NCBI RefSeq assembly: GCF_000012325.1
Contig: NC_003910.7
Span: 4,712,001 to 4,776,000 of the forward strand
Reading direction: 5' to 3'
Length of the DNA stretch: 64,000 nt
DNA from: Colwellia psychrerythraea 34H
GTDB taxonomy: Bacteria; Pseudomonadota; Gammaproteobacteria; Enterobacterales; Alteromonadaceae
Shown: positions 47,520 to 56,646 of the stretch, piece by piece
Position numbering within the stretch: position 1 is the stretch's first letter
How the letters are laid out: each line of letters begins with the position of its first letter
Position numbers and translations under genes: made by a program
Notes under the pieces: generated by a model
Told to the model about the DNA's origin: nothing
Databases searched by the model: none
Seen by the model: the letters and a program-made list of their open reading frames with translations, nothing else

Positions 47520-47777
47520 TTAGTCAGCGATAATGCTAACAAACTTACGACTCTTTGGACCTTTAACTTCAAATTGTACTTTACCGTCAGATAAAGCAAA
47601 TAAAGTATGATCTTTACCGATACCCATGTTGCTACCAGCGTGGAAACGAGTACCACGTTGACGAACAATAATGTTACCAGCTAAAACAGATTCGCCACCA
47701 AAGCGCTTAACACCTAGGCGTTTTGCTTCTGAATCGCGACCATTTCGAGTACTACCCGCAGCTTTCTTATGTGCCAT
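47520..47777 (-). CDS. rpmA: 50S ribosomal protein L27
   Basis: This is an 85-residue L27 with the normal N-terminus [48 protein letters not shown], without the cleavable extension found in firmicutes. The N-terminal tail reaches the peptidyl transferase centre. The gene follows rplU by 15 nt with AGGAGCATTTAGAC before the ATG. Confidence 0.98.
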   Translation of the reverse strand: MAHKKAAGSTRNGRDSEAKRLGVKRFGGESVLAGNIIVRQRGTRFHAGSNMGIGKDHTLFALSDGKVQFEVKGPKSRKFVSIIAD

Positions 47778-47792
47778 GTCTAAATGCTCCTA

Positions 47793-48104
47793 TTAGCCGT
47801 TAATACCAGTAATCTTCACTTCAGTGAACCATTGACGATGGCCCGCTTGCTTACGTGAATGCTTACGACGTTTAAATTTAACGATAGTAATTTTAGGAGC
47901 ACGAGCTTGTGTAACAACCTCAGCAACTACTTTACCACCAGCAACATAAGGCGCGCCTACATTGATGTTATCGCCATTAGCGATCATTAAAACGTTATCA
48001 AATTCTACTGTTGCGCCTACTTCAAGCTCAAGCTTTTCTAGACGAACTGTTTGTCCTTCGGTTACACGATGCTGTTTACCACCGCTTTGGAATACCGCGT
48101 ACAT
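47793..48104 (-). CDS. rplU: 50S ribosomal protein L21
   Basis: This 103-residue L21 starts [14 protein letters not shown] and ends [25 protein letters not shown] is the rRNA-binding basic segment. The ATG at 48104 has GGAG eight bases upstream; an in-frame extension to 48125 is not family-like. It is the first gene of rplU-rpmA and is divergent from ispB. Confidence 0.98.
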   Translation of the reverse strand: MYAVFQSGGKQHRVTEGQTVRLEKLELEVGATVEFDNVLMIANGDNINVGAPYVAGGKVVAEVVTQARAPKITIVKFKRRKHSRKQAGHRQWFTEVKITGING

Positions 48105-48377
48105 AGCTACTCCGTACTGCGTCATTATATATGTGACGCTAATTTTAAAAAATATAGGTCGCGAATTCTACTCGAAGAAACTACCTAGGGCAAGTCTAAA
48201 AGTGATCATTTATTAACTTTATTGACCATTTATGCTTTTTAATTACTTTTGCTCTAAGAAATTAGAACAAAGCCAGCAGAAAGCTACTTTTGCCTAAAAT
48301 TTAGTGTAAACTTTCCCATATCAACTAATTGAATACATTTGATTATTAACTAATCAAAATAGCTAAAGAAAAGTGGT

Positions 48378-49361
48378 ATGGGCAATAAAGACAGTATTAA
48401 AGCAATACAGGCATTAGCGCAAAGCGATATGGCGGCAGTAAATGATCTTATTTATGATCAATTACAATCTGATGTCGCACTCATTAATCAACTCGGTATA
48501 TATATTGTTAACGGTGGCGGCAAGCGTATGCGCCCAATGTTAACAGTGTTGGCGGCTAGAGCATTCGCATACCAAGGTGACAAACATTTGGAAATTGCGG
48601 CAATTATTGAGTTTATTCATACTGCAACCTTACTCCATGATGATGTCGTCGATGAGTCGAATATGCGTCGTGGCAGAGAAACCGCTAATGCTTTATTTGG
48701 TAATAGCGCCAGCGTACTAGTCGGTGATTTTCTTTATACTCGCTCTTTCCAGATGATGACTAAATTGGGTGATATGCGCATTATGGATATTTTATCTGAG
48801 GCCACTAATATAGTTGCTGAAGGTGAAGTATTACAGTTAATGAACTGCAATGATGCAAGCACCACCGAAGAAAGTTATATGCAGGTCATTTATTGTAAAA
48901 CGGCGAAATTGTTTGAAGCCGCAACACGCCTTGCTGCCGTTATAGCGAAGCAAGATGCTAAAATAGAGCAAGCCATGGCAGACTATGGTAAGTATTTAGG
49001 TACTGCATTCCAGTTAGTTGATGACATTATGGATTATACTGCTGATGCTAAAGAAATGGGCAAAAATGTCGGTGATGATCTTGCTGAAGGTAAACCAACA
49101 TTACCATTATTATATGCTATGAAGCACGGTAATGAGGCTCAACAGAAATTAATTAAAGAAGCTATTGAGCTTGGTAATGGCATGGATAACCTTGAGTTGA
49201 TTCTTCAAGCGATGGAAGAAACAGGTTCTTTACGTTATACCCAGAAACAAGCTGAAATTGAAGCTGATAAAGCCATCAAGGCACTCAACGTCATTGCTGA
49301 TAGTGAACACAAACAAGCGCTTATTTCTTTAGCACATATAGCTGCTAATCGAAGCCATTAA
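48378..49361 (+). CDS. ispB: Octaprenyl diphosphate synthase IspB
   Basis: This 327-residue trans-prenyltransferase builds the C40 side chain of ubiquinone and menaquinone from isopentenyl diphosphate. The first Asp-rich motif is LLHDDVVDESNMRRGRET (near 91) and the second is QLVDDIMDYTAD (near 217). GGGKRMRPML binds the allylic substrate. Divergence from rplU-rpmA is the usual gammaproteobacterial arrangement. The gene ends before a bidirectional terminator shared with mdh. Confidence 0.96.
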   Translation: MGNKDSIKAIQALAQSDMAAVNDLIYDQLQSDVALINQLGIYIVNGGGKRMRPMLTVLAARAFAYQGDKHLEIAAIIEFIHTATLLHDDVVDESNMRRGRETANALFGNSASVLVGDFLYTRSFQMMTKLGDMRIMDILSEATNIVAEGEVLQLMNCNDASTTEESYMQVIYCKTAKLFEAATRLAAVIAKQDAKIEQAMADYGKYLGTAFQLVDDIMDYTADAKEMGKNVGDDLAEGKPTLPLLYAMKHGNEAQQKLIKEAIELGNGMDNLELILQAMEETGSLRYTQKQAEIEADKAIKALNVIADSEHKQALISLAHIAANRSH

Positions 49362-49413
49362 TGTTGTAGCCATTATGAATTAATATGTTAATTCGCACCC
49401 AAAATTAACACAT

Positions 49414-49450
49414 AAAAAAACGCTGTTATCAATCGATAACAGCGTTTTTT
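49414..49450. terminator. Bidirectional terminator between ispB and mdh
   Basis: AAAAAACGCTGTTATC and GATAACAGCGTTTTTT pair perfectly around AATC, with A and T tracts. Confidence 0.94.
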
Positions 49451-49470
49451 ATTGTCGGTTTTAAGGCTGC

Positions 49471-50406
49471 TTAGCTAGCCATAAAATCAACACCTTCTTG
49501 AATATCTTTTTTCAAGGTAGCAAGCATATCTTCTTTAGCTTTTTGTTCAAAAGCGCTTAACTCACCGTAAGGTAAAATTTCACTTACACCGTTAACGCCT
49601 AAACGTACAGGTTGTGCGAAAAACTGTGCATCAGCACCGTTACCTTCAACATAAGCGTAATCTACAACATCTTCACCTTGTAGACCTTTAACTAAAGACA
49701 TACAAAAACGTGCTGCTGCTGCGCCCATTGAAAGTGTAGCTGAACCGCCACCCGCTTTAGCTTCAACTACTTCAGTACCTGCATTCTGGATGCGAGGAGT
49801 AAGTGCTGCAACTTCTTCATCTGAGAAAGTAGCGCCTTCAACTTGAGATAGTAATGGTAAAATAGTTGTTCCTGAGTGACCACCAATAACTGGTACTTTA
49901 ACAGTAGCAACATCTAAGCCTTTAAGTTCAGCAACAAAAGCTTCACTGCGGATAACATCTAATGTAGTAACACCGAAAAGACGAGCTGCATCATAAGTGC
50001 CAGCTTTTTTGAATACTTCAGCAACAATTGGAACAGTACCGTTAACTGGGTTAGTAATTACACCTACCAATGCTTTAGGACAGCTAGCAACAATGCCTTC
50101 AGCCAATACTTTAATAATACCAGCATTTACGTTGAATAAATCAGCACGGTCCATACCTGGCTTACGCGGCATACCAGCTGGAATTAAAACGATATCAGCA
50201 CCTGTTAATGCACCGTTAAGGTCGTCACGACCAAAACCAGCAACTTTAACGTCAGTTGGGATGTGTGATAAATCTACAGCAACACCTGGAACAACAGGCG
50301 CAACATCATATAAAGATAACTCAGAACCTGCTGGTAATTGAGTTTTTAATAGTAATGATAATGCTTGACCAATACCGCCTGCGGCGCCTAAAACAGCTAC
50401 TTTCAT
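49471..50406 (-). CDS. mdh: Malate dehydrogenase
   Basis: This 311-residue NAD-dependent enzyme interconverts malate and oxaloacetate in the TCA cycle. The N-terminus [21 protein letters not shown] is the Rossmann loop. [32 protein letters not shown], the active-site [12 protein letters not shown] and GAAAARF follow, as in the E. coli-type 312-residue enzyme. GGAG lies seven bases before the ATG. A GTTATTAAAATATTA sequence at 50450-50464 matches 12 of 15 ArcA-box positions as I recall them; mdh is ArcA-controlled in E. coli. argR is divergent. Confidence 0.97.
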   Translation of the reverse strand: MKVAVLGAAGGIGQALSLLLKTQLPAGSELSLYDVAPVVPGVAVDLSHIPTDVKVAGFGRDDLNGALTGADIVLIPAGMPRKPGMDRADLFNVNAGIIKVLAEGIVASCPKALVGVITNPVNGTVPIVAEVFKKAGTYDAARLFGVTTLDVIRSEAFVAELKGLDVATVKVPVIGGHSGTTILPLLSQVEGATFSDEEVAALTPRIQNAGTEVVEAKAGGGSATLSMGAAAARFCMSLVKGLQGEDVVDYAYVEGNGADAQFFAQPVRLGVNGVSEILPYGELSAFEQKAKEDMLATLKKDIQEGVDFMAS

Positions 50407-50645
50407 GTGATTTCTCCGAAACTAAGTGGGTTTAATTAGTGTAAAATTTGTTATTAAAATATTATTCGAGTAAATACGTTAATTTTTTGCTGACCAAAAG
50501 ATATAGCATAAGCCAGTAAAAAACAATTGTTATACTCTATTACTCAGATATTAACTTTCAGTATTCTGATGCGATGACGTATACTATCTTTATTTATACT
50601 GATTACAAACGCCACTTTAGTCTACTACAGGGTTGATTACGCATT

Positions 50646-51119
50646 ATGAGCGGTTTACAAAAACAAGAAGCACTCGTACAAGAATTTAAAGATTTACTTA
50701 AACAAGAACAGTTTGGCTCTCAAGGTGAAATCGTTGATGCACTGAAAGCCAATGGTTTTGACAATATCAGTCAATCAAAAATATCTCGTATGCTCAGTAA
50801 GTTTGGCGCAGTAAGAACACGAAATGCTCGCCAAGAGATGGTCTATTGTTTACCTGCTGAATTGGGCGTACCTACCGCACAAAGCCCTCTTAAGCAGCTA
50901 GTATTAGAAATAGAGCACAACGAAGTTATGATCATCATTCAAACTAGCCCGGGGGCTGCGCAATTAATTGCCAGACTTCTTGATAGTTTAAGTAAAAGTG
51001 ATGGCGTACTTGGTACTATTGCTGGTGATGATACTATTTTCATTGCTCCTAGCGATGTCAGTAAAATTAATGAAACCATCAAAAAATTAGAGCAGCTATT
51101 CTCTAAAAACTTAACCTAA
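50646..51119 (+). CDS. argR: Arginine repressor ArgR
   Basis: This 157-residue protein has an N-terminal winged helix (about 1-75, [45 protein letters not shown]) and a C-terminal hexamerisation and arginine-binding domain ([28 protein letters not shown]). With arginine it represses arginine synthesis genes. Divergence from mdh is conserved in gammaproteobacteria. No ARG box pair could be picked out in the 239-nt spacer. The ribosome site is weak. Confidence 0.96.
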   Translation: MSGLQKQEALVQEFKDLLKQEQFGSQGEIVDALKANGFDNISQSKISRMLSKFGAVRTRNARQEMVYCLPAELGVPTAQSPLKQLVLEIEHNEVMIIIQTSPGAAQLIARLLDSLSKSDGVLGTIAGDDTIFIAPSDVSKINETIKKLEQLFSKNLT

Positions 51120-51126
51120 ACTTTAT

Positions 51127-54100
51127 TTAAACAGCGCTTAGGTTAGTTAGAACTTTCTTTATACTGCTTAGTAACGCTTGTCCTGTAACAGGCTTAGGCA
51201 TATGCAAGTTCATTCCCGCCGCTAGACTTAGCTGTTTATCTTCTTCTCGGGCATGAGCTGTCATAGCAATGATGGGTAGGTATTGATAGTTACTTTGCGC
51301 TCTAATATGTTTAGCTGCGGTGAGTCCATCCATAATCGGCATTTGAATATCCATTAACACCACATCAAAATCTTGCTCTGCTAACAGATCTAAAGCCTCT
51401 TGACCATTATCAGCTATCGTCACTTTAGCCTGCATGTTCAATAACAACTCTTTAGCGACTAGTTGGTTAACTAAATTGTCTTCCACCAATAAAACTGACA
51501 CTTCTTTTAGATTGTGCTTATCATGAGTAATTGCACATTCTTGCCTATTAGTGGTTTCTGTTTTTTTAGATATTATCCCTTGAGAACCCTGAGAATATTC
51601 AGCGATCACGCTTAAATTTTTATCCTGTTGTGCTGAATGCTCGACTTTATAAAATAGTGCTTGTGATATTTGATCAAGCGCATAACGGAACAAAGGCATG
51701 TCAACTAATAGATAAGGCACAGACAGTTGATCTAAATAGTTACAAGTATTGTTATTCAATTGAGTTAATGCCGGCTGACACAAACAGAGTAATCTAAACT
51801 CATTTAAAGGTGCTATTAACTCTTGTTCCCTTTGTTGCTTAACAAAGTCTGCTTCACCGATCAGTAAGATACTATTATCCGCAATATCTAACTGACATAA
51901 CGCTTCAACACTATTAACGCCATGCAACAGCCAGTTCATTTTAGCAATACTTTGAGTAAAGCTAGCTGAGAGTGTTTGATCAACCGCATAAATAGTAATA
52001 TCCGATAATAGCGGCTGACTTAGCTCTGCAGGTAAAGTAGTCATAAACTCTTCAGTAACTTTTTGAGCGGTATTATTAGCTCTCGCTGAGTCTTGCTGCG
52101 CCAATGTATCGAGTTGAACTATTTGAAAGGGTAATACAAAGCTAAGCTCACTGCCTTGACCTAATTGGCTTGTCAGTTTTATCTTACCGCCGAGTAGCTT
52201 AATGATTTGCTGGCAAATAGATAGACCTAAGCCTGACCCACCGTATTTACGAGTCATTGATTCATCGGCTTGACTAAAGGCATTAAACAAATGACTTTGA
52301 TTATTACTAGCAATACCGATACCAGTATCGCTCATTCGAAAGCGTAATTTAGCTACGGTATCGTCTATAGAAAGCACATCAATAGTTAATTTAATCTGGC
52401 CTTGTTCAGTAAACTTGATAGCATTATTAAATAAATTAGCTAGCACTTGCACTAGACGCATTTCATCACTAATTACATTGCTAGGCACATCTGCACTCAT
52501 ATCAACAATGATCTTGACGCGTTGATGATCGACATTGGTGATATTGAGTTTTAACGCCTTATTAATAATGATTGGCAGGTTGACTGCATCTTGGCTGACA
52601 ATCATTTTACCCGCTTCTATTTTAGATAAGTCCAACAGTTCATCAACAAGATGAAGCAAGGTTGATGAGGCACTTTGCGCATTTACTAAATAATGTAGCT
52701 GACGGGTATCTAGGGAAGTATGAGCTAATAAGTCCATCATGCCCTGCATAGCATTGATTGGTGTTCTAACTTCATGGCTCATATTTGCCAGAAACTGAAT
52801 CTTCACTCGGTTAGCATACTCAGCTTGATCTCTTGCTTTTACCAATGCTGATTGTGTTGCCTGCTGTGACGTTACGTCATGAAAAATACTGATAGTGCCG
52901 AGAATATTACCTTGTTCATCGGTAAACTGATTACAAAAACCTTGATAGATAAACTCCCCAGCTTTAATTAAAGCTTGCTGAGGGTAAACATTATTATTCA
53001 GAGCATTTAAAATTTTAATTTCTTCTGCCAAAGGAACCGGCATAAAACTGGCTGAGTTACTTCCTAACATTTGTTCTACAGAATGATTAGCCAAGCGCTC
53101 AAAAGCCTTGTTACACCCCATTAATGAACCATCAGGATCATTAAAGACGATCAATTCAGGGATGGCATTCATCACCGAGCGCAATAGGGCGTAATCACGT
53201 TGGTGCTTAGTACTTGTTTCTTGTAGCGCTTTAGTCTTTTCAATGACACGGCTATCTAATACATCATTTTGCTCGGTTAGTTGTAATAATAAACTACGGT
53301 TCTGAGCAAATATATCTTCAACCACTTGAAACCAATGCAACCAATCCGCTGCTGGGGTAACTTTGCCAGGGTCTCCTTGAGCGCAATATTCAATATGACT
53401 TATAAATTCAGTAGTTGGCTTAATAAAGGTACGCTTTGTCATGGTATTAACTAACATCAAAAATGCGAATAAGCCAATGAATAGCATCGCAAAAACAAAA
53501 ATAAAATCACTATACTGAGGCGCTGAAAAATCCTCATATTGTTGATATTTAAGTAAGGTCCAACCATTAGCGGTGAGCTGCTGCTTTTCAATAAACCAAT
53601 CACCTAAGCGCTCGGTATCTCCCATTGTAGCTAAATGCTTAGCACTAAGGTATTGAAGTGATTCAGGTAACAGATCTTGCCAAGAAGCACGGTAGCTTAA
53701 CGACTCTTTCCCCAGACGTTTTGAAAGTAAAACATCATTATTTTCATTATATAAAACAAAGCCTTGATTGTTTGATTCTAATTCAGGCAAACTGGCATGT
53801 AAACGCGATAAATTGATATCAATAACTACTGAGCCTAACAACTTGTCCTGATGAAAAACACCTGTGCCTAATGAAGCGTTCATACCGCCGCCCGCGGCAT
53901 CTAGATATGGTGGAGACCAGATAACATGATTGTTTTTTGCAGTTAATACTCGCATAGCTTTATTATGTTGGCTATCGAGGGCTTTTTCACTAAACTGCCA
54001 TATTTCGCGATCAACCCAAGGGTATATATTCACAAAATTATCCAAAGAAATATAATAAAACCATGTAGCTTCTTTGAGGATATTTTGCGAAGCAATGAAT

Positions 54101-54540
54101 GCAGGGGTTAGTGCATTAGCCATGGCAATTTCTTGTTTTTTAAGCTCTCCAAACTTACTTATTTGTCCTATACCTGTAATATTACTACTCAAGCGTTTAC
54201 CCTGTTTAATAACATCATGCTGAGGCTTATTTAAATAAAACAGGTTTTCTTGTTGTAACAAGGAAGGCATGGGAATGTTTATTTCATTGGGATGCTTCAG
54301 AATATATTCGGCAAGTTCTTGTATGCCAACTACCGCTTGCACACTTTGCTCTAGCATAAAATTTAACTGTTGCGCTTCTTGCTGGAGCTCAAGCAAACTT
54401 TGCTTTTTATGCTGTGAAATTTGATTGAAATAACGTACTGAGGCGGCAGAGAAGGCAATAAGAATAATGACAATAAAGGCAACTACAACGGTGATATTAT
54501 AACGCCTAAAAACTGTATTTATACCTGCTTGGAAATACAC
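51127..54540 (-). CDS. ArcS-like hybrid sensor histidine kinase
   Basis: This 1137-residue protein has TM1 (about 15-37), a periplasmic Cache-like sensor (about 45-340, with YPWVDREIWQFSEKA and LGSVVIDINLSRL) and TM2 (about 346-366). PAS (about 450-560), HisKA with His589 (NMSHEVRTPINAM) and HATPase (about 690-815, GGSGLGLS) follow. Next come a degenerate receiver-like segment (about 845-960) and an intact receiver with Asp1064 (VLMDIQMPIMDG). There is no Hpt domain. This Cache-PAS-HK-REC-REC layout fits Shewanella ArcS, which needs HptA to reach ArcA; both partners are in this window. The start is a GTG with AAGG eight bases upstream. It could instead be another Cache hybrid kinase. Confidence 0.85.
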   Translation of the reverse strand: MYFQAGINTVFRRYNITVVVAFIVIILIAFSAASVRYFNQISQHKKQSLLELQQEAQQLNFMLEQSVQAVVGIQELAEYILKHPNEINIPMPSLLQQENLFYLNKPQHDVIKQGKRLSSNITGIGQISKFGELKKQEIAMANALTPAFIASQNILKEATWFYYISLDNFVNIYPWVDREIWQFSEKALDSQHNKAMRVLTAKNNHVIWSPPYLDAAGGGMNASLGTGVFHQDKLLGSVVIDINLSRLHASLPELESNNQGFVLYNENNDVLLSKRLGKESLSYRASWQDLLPESLQYLSAKHLATMGDTERLGDWFIEKQQLTANGWTLLKYQQYEDFSAPQYSDFIFVFAMLFIGLFAFLMLVNTMTKRTFIKPTTEFISHIEYCAQGDPGKVTPAADWLHWFQVVEDIFAQNRSLLLQLTEQNDVLDSRVIEKTKALQETSTKHQRDYALLRSVMNAIPELIVFNDPDGSLMGCNKAFERLANHSVEQMLGSNSASFMPVPLAEEIKILNALNNNVYPQQALIKAGEFIYQGFCNQFTDEQGNILGTISIFHDVTSQQATQSALVKARDQAEYANRVKIQFLANMSHEVRTPINAMQGMMDLLAHTSLDTRQLHYLVNAQSASSTLLHLVDELLDLSKIEAGKMIVSQDAVNLPIIINKALKLNITNVDHQRVKIIVDMSADVPSNVISDEMRLVQVLANLFNNAIKFTEQGQIKLTIDVLSIDDTVAKLRFRMSDTGIGIASNNQSHLFNAFSQADESMTRKYGGSGLGLSICQQIIKLLGGKIKLTSQLGQGSELSFVLPFQIVQLDTLAQQDSARANNTAQKVTEEFMTTLPAELSQPLLSDITIYAVDQTLSASFTQSIAKMNWLLHGVNSVEALCQLDIADNSILLIGEADFVKQQREQELIAPLNEFRLLCLCQPALTQLNNNTCNYLDQLSVPYLLVDMPLFRYALDQISQALFYKVEHSAQQDKNLSVIAEYSQGSQGIISKKTETTNRQECAITHDKHNLKEVSVLLVEDNLVNQLVAKELLLNMQAKVTIADNGQEALDLLAEQDFDVVLMDIQMPIMDGLTAAKHIRAQSNYQYLPIIAMTAHAREEDKQLSLAAGMNLHMPKPVTGQALLSSIKKVLTNLSAV

Positions 54541-54950
54541 TAAAACGCCTTAATTTTTTGTTTAAATAACTAGATAACTTGATAAGTTAAAGCAGTCACC
54601 TCATTTAAACAAGCGTTAAACAAGGAAAGTAGCGTATTTAACTAGGGTCTGTTGATTCTTTCGCGGTTAAATTTTGTTCGCCTTTTTTAAAGAGAATAAA
54701 GCGTTTTAATCTCGGCGAGTAGTGTGTAGCTTAATCACTCTAAGCAAATGCTACTCAACAAAGAGTAAAACGCTTTTAGCCGAATCCTTCGGACAGCGTT
54801 TGTTGGACATTTTTACGGCGTTATCACCTTTTTATGTGGAACAACCACATGACAAAGGCTCTGCCTTGTATAAATCCCCAACAAAACGCTGTAAAAACAA
54901 TCTCGAAAGTTCAACAGGCCCTGAGCTACTGTTCCAAGTGCATTCGCAAA
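54541..54950. other. 410-nt gap holding a MITE-like element
   Basis: About 100 nt next to the kinase start are AT-rich promoter-like sequence. The rest is the inverted-repeat-bounded element at 54644-54922. Frames open in it are caused by its repeats and look non-coding. Confidence 0.55.
54644..54922. mobile_element. MITE-like structured element with about 20-bp terminal inverted repeats
   Basis: The left end AGGGTCTGTTGATTCTTTCG (54644-54663) and the complement of the right end (AGGGCCTGTTGAACTTTCG, 54922-54904) match at most positions. Inside are nested inverted repeats: AGCGTTTTA with TAAAACGCT, GAGTAG with CTACTC, CCGAA with TTCGG, and AAGGC with GCCTT. No transposase is encoded at 279 nt, so it must be moved in trans if mobile. 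No target duplication is clear. It sits between the ArcS-like kinase and the PIN-PhoH gene. Confidence 0.6.
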
Positions 54951-56402
54951 CTATAAATTTTCCTCTGCAAAGGAAGCAAGTCGGCTTCGTACCACGCCGT
55001 TTAAGTTAACAGTAGCAGAGCCTGGAAAGTCTTTAAAACGCTCGACAATATAAGTCAGCCCAGAAGTTACTGCAGTCAAATAGTTACTATCAATTTGCGC
55101 CAAATTTCCCGAGCAAACGAGTTTAGTTCCTTCACCACAGCGAGTGATAATGGTTTTTAGCTGAGCCGCTGTTAAATTTTGACACTCATCAAGCAGTACT
55201 AGGGCATTTTGAATACTCCGCCCACGCATAAAGTTCACTGACTTAAATTGGATATTGGCTTTATCCATAATGTAGTTCAAGCTGCCATGCATGCTTTCAT
55301 CTTGTTGATGTAACACTTCAAGTGAATCAGTTATTGCGGCGAGCCAAGGCGCCATTTTCTCTTCTTCGGTACCTGGTAAAAAGCCAATGGACTCTGCAAT
55401 TTCAGGAGTACTACGTGTAACAATTATTTTATCATAAAGACCACGTTCTATTACTTGTTCTAACGCCGAAGCTAAGGCTAACAAGGTCTTACCGCTACCT
55501 GCTGGTCCGGTAAGGATAACTAAATCAATAGTAGGGTCCAATAATGCATCCATCGCCATACCTTGATAAATATTTTTAGGATGAATGCCCCAAGCATTCT
55601 TCGCTAACAGTCGTTCACGTCCGAGATCTAAAATAGCGAGTTTATCGTCATCCCAACCGGTAACCTTACCAGCAAAAGTGCCACTGTCATCAAGTAAGTA
55701 TTCATTGATGTAAGTTGAGGGTACTGTTTCTCGAGAAACATAATGGGTAGTATTTCTTCCTTCCGTCTCGCTATCAACGGATTGAATTTGTTGCCAAAAG
55801 TCTCCCTCAAATTTATGGTAGCCTTTCGTTAAAAATTGGATATCATCAATGAGCTGATCAGTTCTATAATCCTCTACGTGTGCCAGACCTGCTCCCTTGG
55901 CTTTCAAGCGCATATTGATATCTTTAGTGACCAAGACTATTTTTTTATTTGGAGTTTTCTTTTGAATATGCAAAGCCGCGTTAATGATACGGTTATCATT
56001 TTCATTGAAAGATAAGGTGTGTGCAGTTTTCTCAAGGGCATAATCATTAATAATGGCGAGGCTGCCACTGGGGTGTTGGTCATCGTTTTGAGGTAGTTTT
56101 ACGCCAGCAAGTACTTGCTCTGGACTGGCATCTCGTAACGTATCTTCAAGCGCTCGTATAGCAACTCTAGCATCACGGCTGACATCTTTTCGCCTATCTT
56201 TAATTGAGTCGAGTTCTTCCAGCACTGTCATGGGTACAACGACATCGTGCTCTTTAAAAGATAAAAAAGCGAAAGGTTCGTGCAAAAGGATATTGGTATC
56301 TAATATATAGATAATAGGTTGGTCAATTGTCTCGTTGATTTGAGACGTTTGGGTTGAATTATCACTTAACATATTCTCATTATTCATATTCTCTTTAGTC
56401 AT
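54951..56402 (-). CDS. PIN-PhoH family protein (PhoH2-type RNA helicase/nuclease)
   Basis: The protein has 483 residues. The N-terminal PIN nuclease domain (about 30-170) has acidic residues in YILDTNILLHEP, LEELD and VTKDINMRLKA. The C-terminal PhoH ATPase (about 255-470) has Walker A LTGPAGSGKTLLALASAL, TRSTPEIAESIGFLPGTEEEKM and Walker B ALVLLDECQNLT. Such fusions are reported to unwind and cut RNA. The ATG at 56402 has GGAG seven bases upstream and was preferred over an upstream in-frame start. The gene ends 28 nt from the MITE-like element, so its terminator may have been displaced. Confidence 0.92.
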   Translation of the reverse strand: MTKENMNNENMLSDNSTQTSQINETIDQPIIYILDTNILLHEPFAFLSFKEHDVVVPMTVLEELDSIKDRRKDVSRDARVAIRALEDTLRDASPEQVLAGVKLPQNDDQHPSGSLAIINDYALEKTAHTLSFNENDNRIINAALHIQKKTPNKKIVLVTKDINMRLKAKGAGLAHVEDYRTDQLIDDIQFLTKGYHKFEGDFWQQIQSVDSETEGRNTTHYVSRETVPSTYINEYLLDDSGTFAGKVTGWDDDKLAILDLGRERLLAKNAWGIHPKNIYQGMAMDALLDPTIDLVILTGPAGSGKTLLALASALEQVIERGLYDKIIVTRSTPEIAESIGFLPGTEEEKMAPWLAAITDSLEVLHQQDESMHGSLNYIMDKANIQFKSVNFMRGRSIQNALVLLDECQNLTAAQLKTIITRCGEGTKLVCSGNLAQIDSNYLTAVTSGLTYIVERFKDFPGSATVNLNGVVRSRLASFAEENL

Positions 56403-56646
56403 GGCTAATCTCCGTGATTCACTGACAAAACAAATATAAAAGAGCAATCCGTAATCAATACCTATAAAAGTATAGCTTATTCACAATAATATCTTACTTA
56501 TCACTAAGCAAGCATAATTTTTTAATGATTCCGTCTATGATTAGGAGTACTATAGCGCTTTTTTTTTACCCCTAGTTTTTAATGTTTAGTATCGCGCTTA
56601 ATCAAATATAAAGTAATAACTAAGCAATCGTTGGAGAAGTAAGTTT

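Noticed and set aside
54722..55009. A 95-codon open frame on the plus strand
   Set aside because: It lies almost wholly inside the inverted-repeat element, has no ribosome site, overlaps the 3' end of the PIN-PhoH gene and encodes a low-complexity product.
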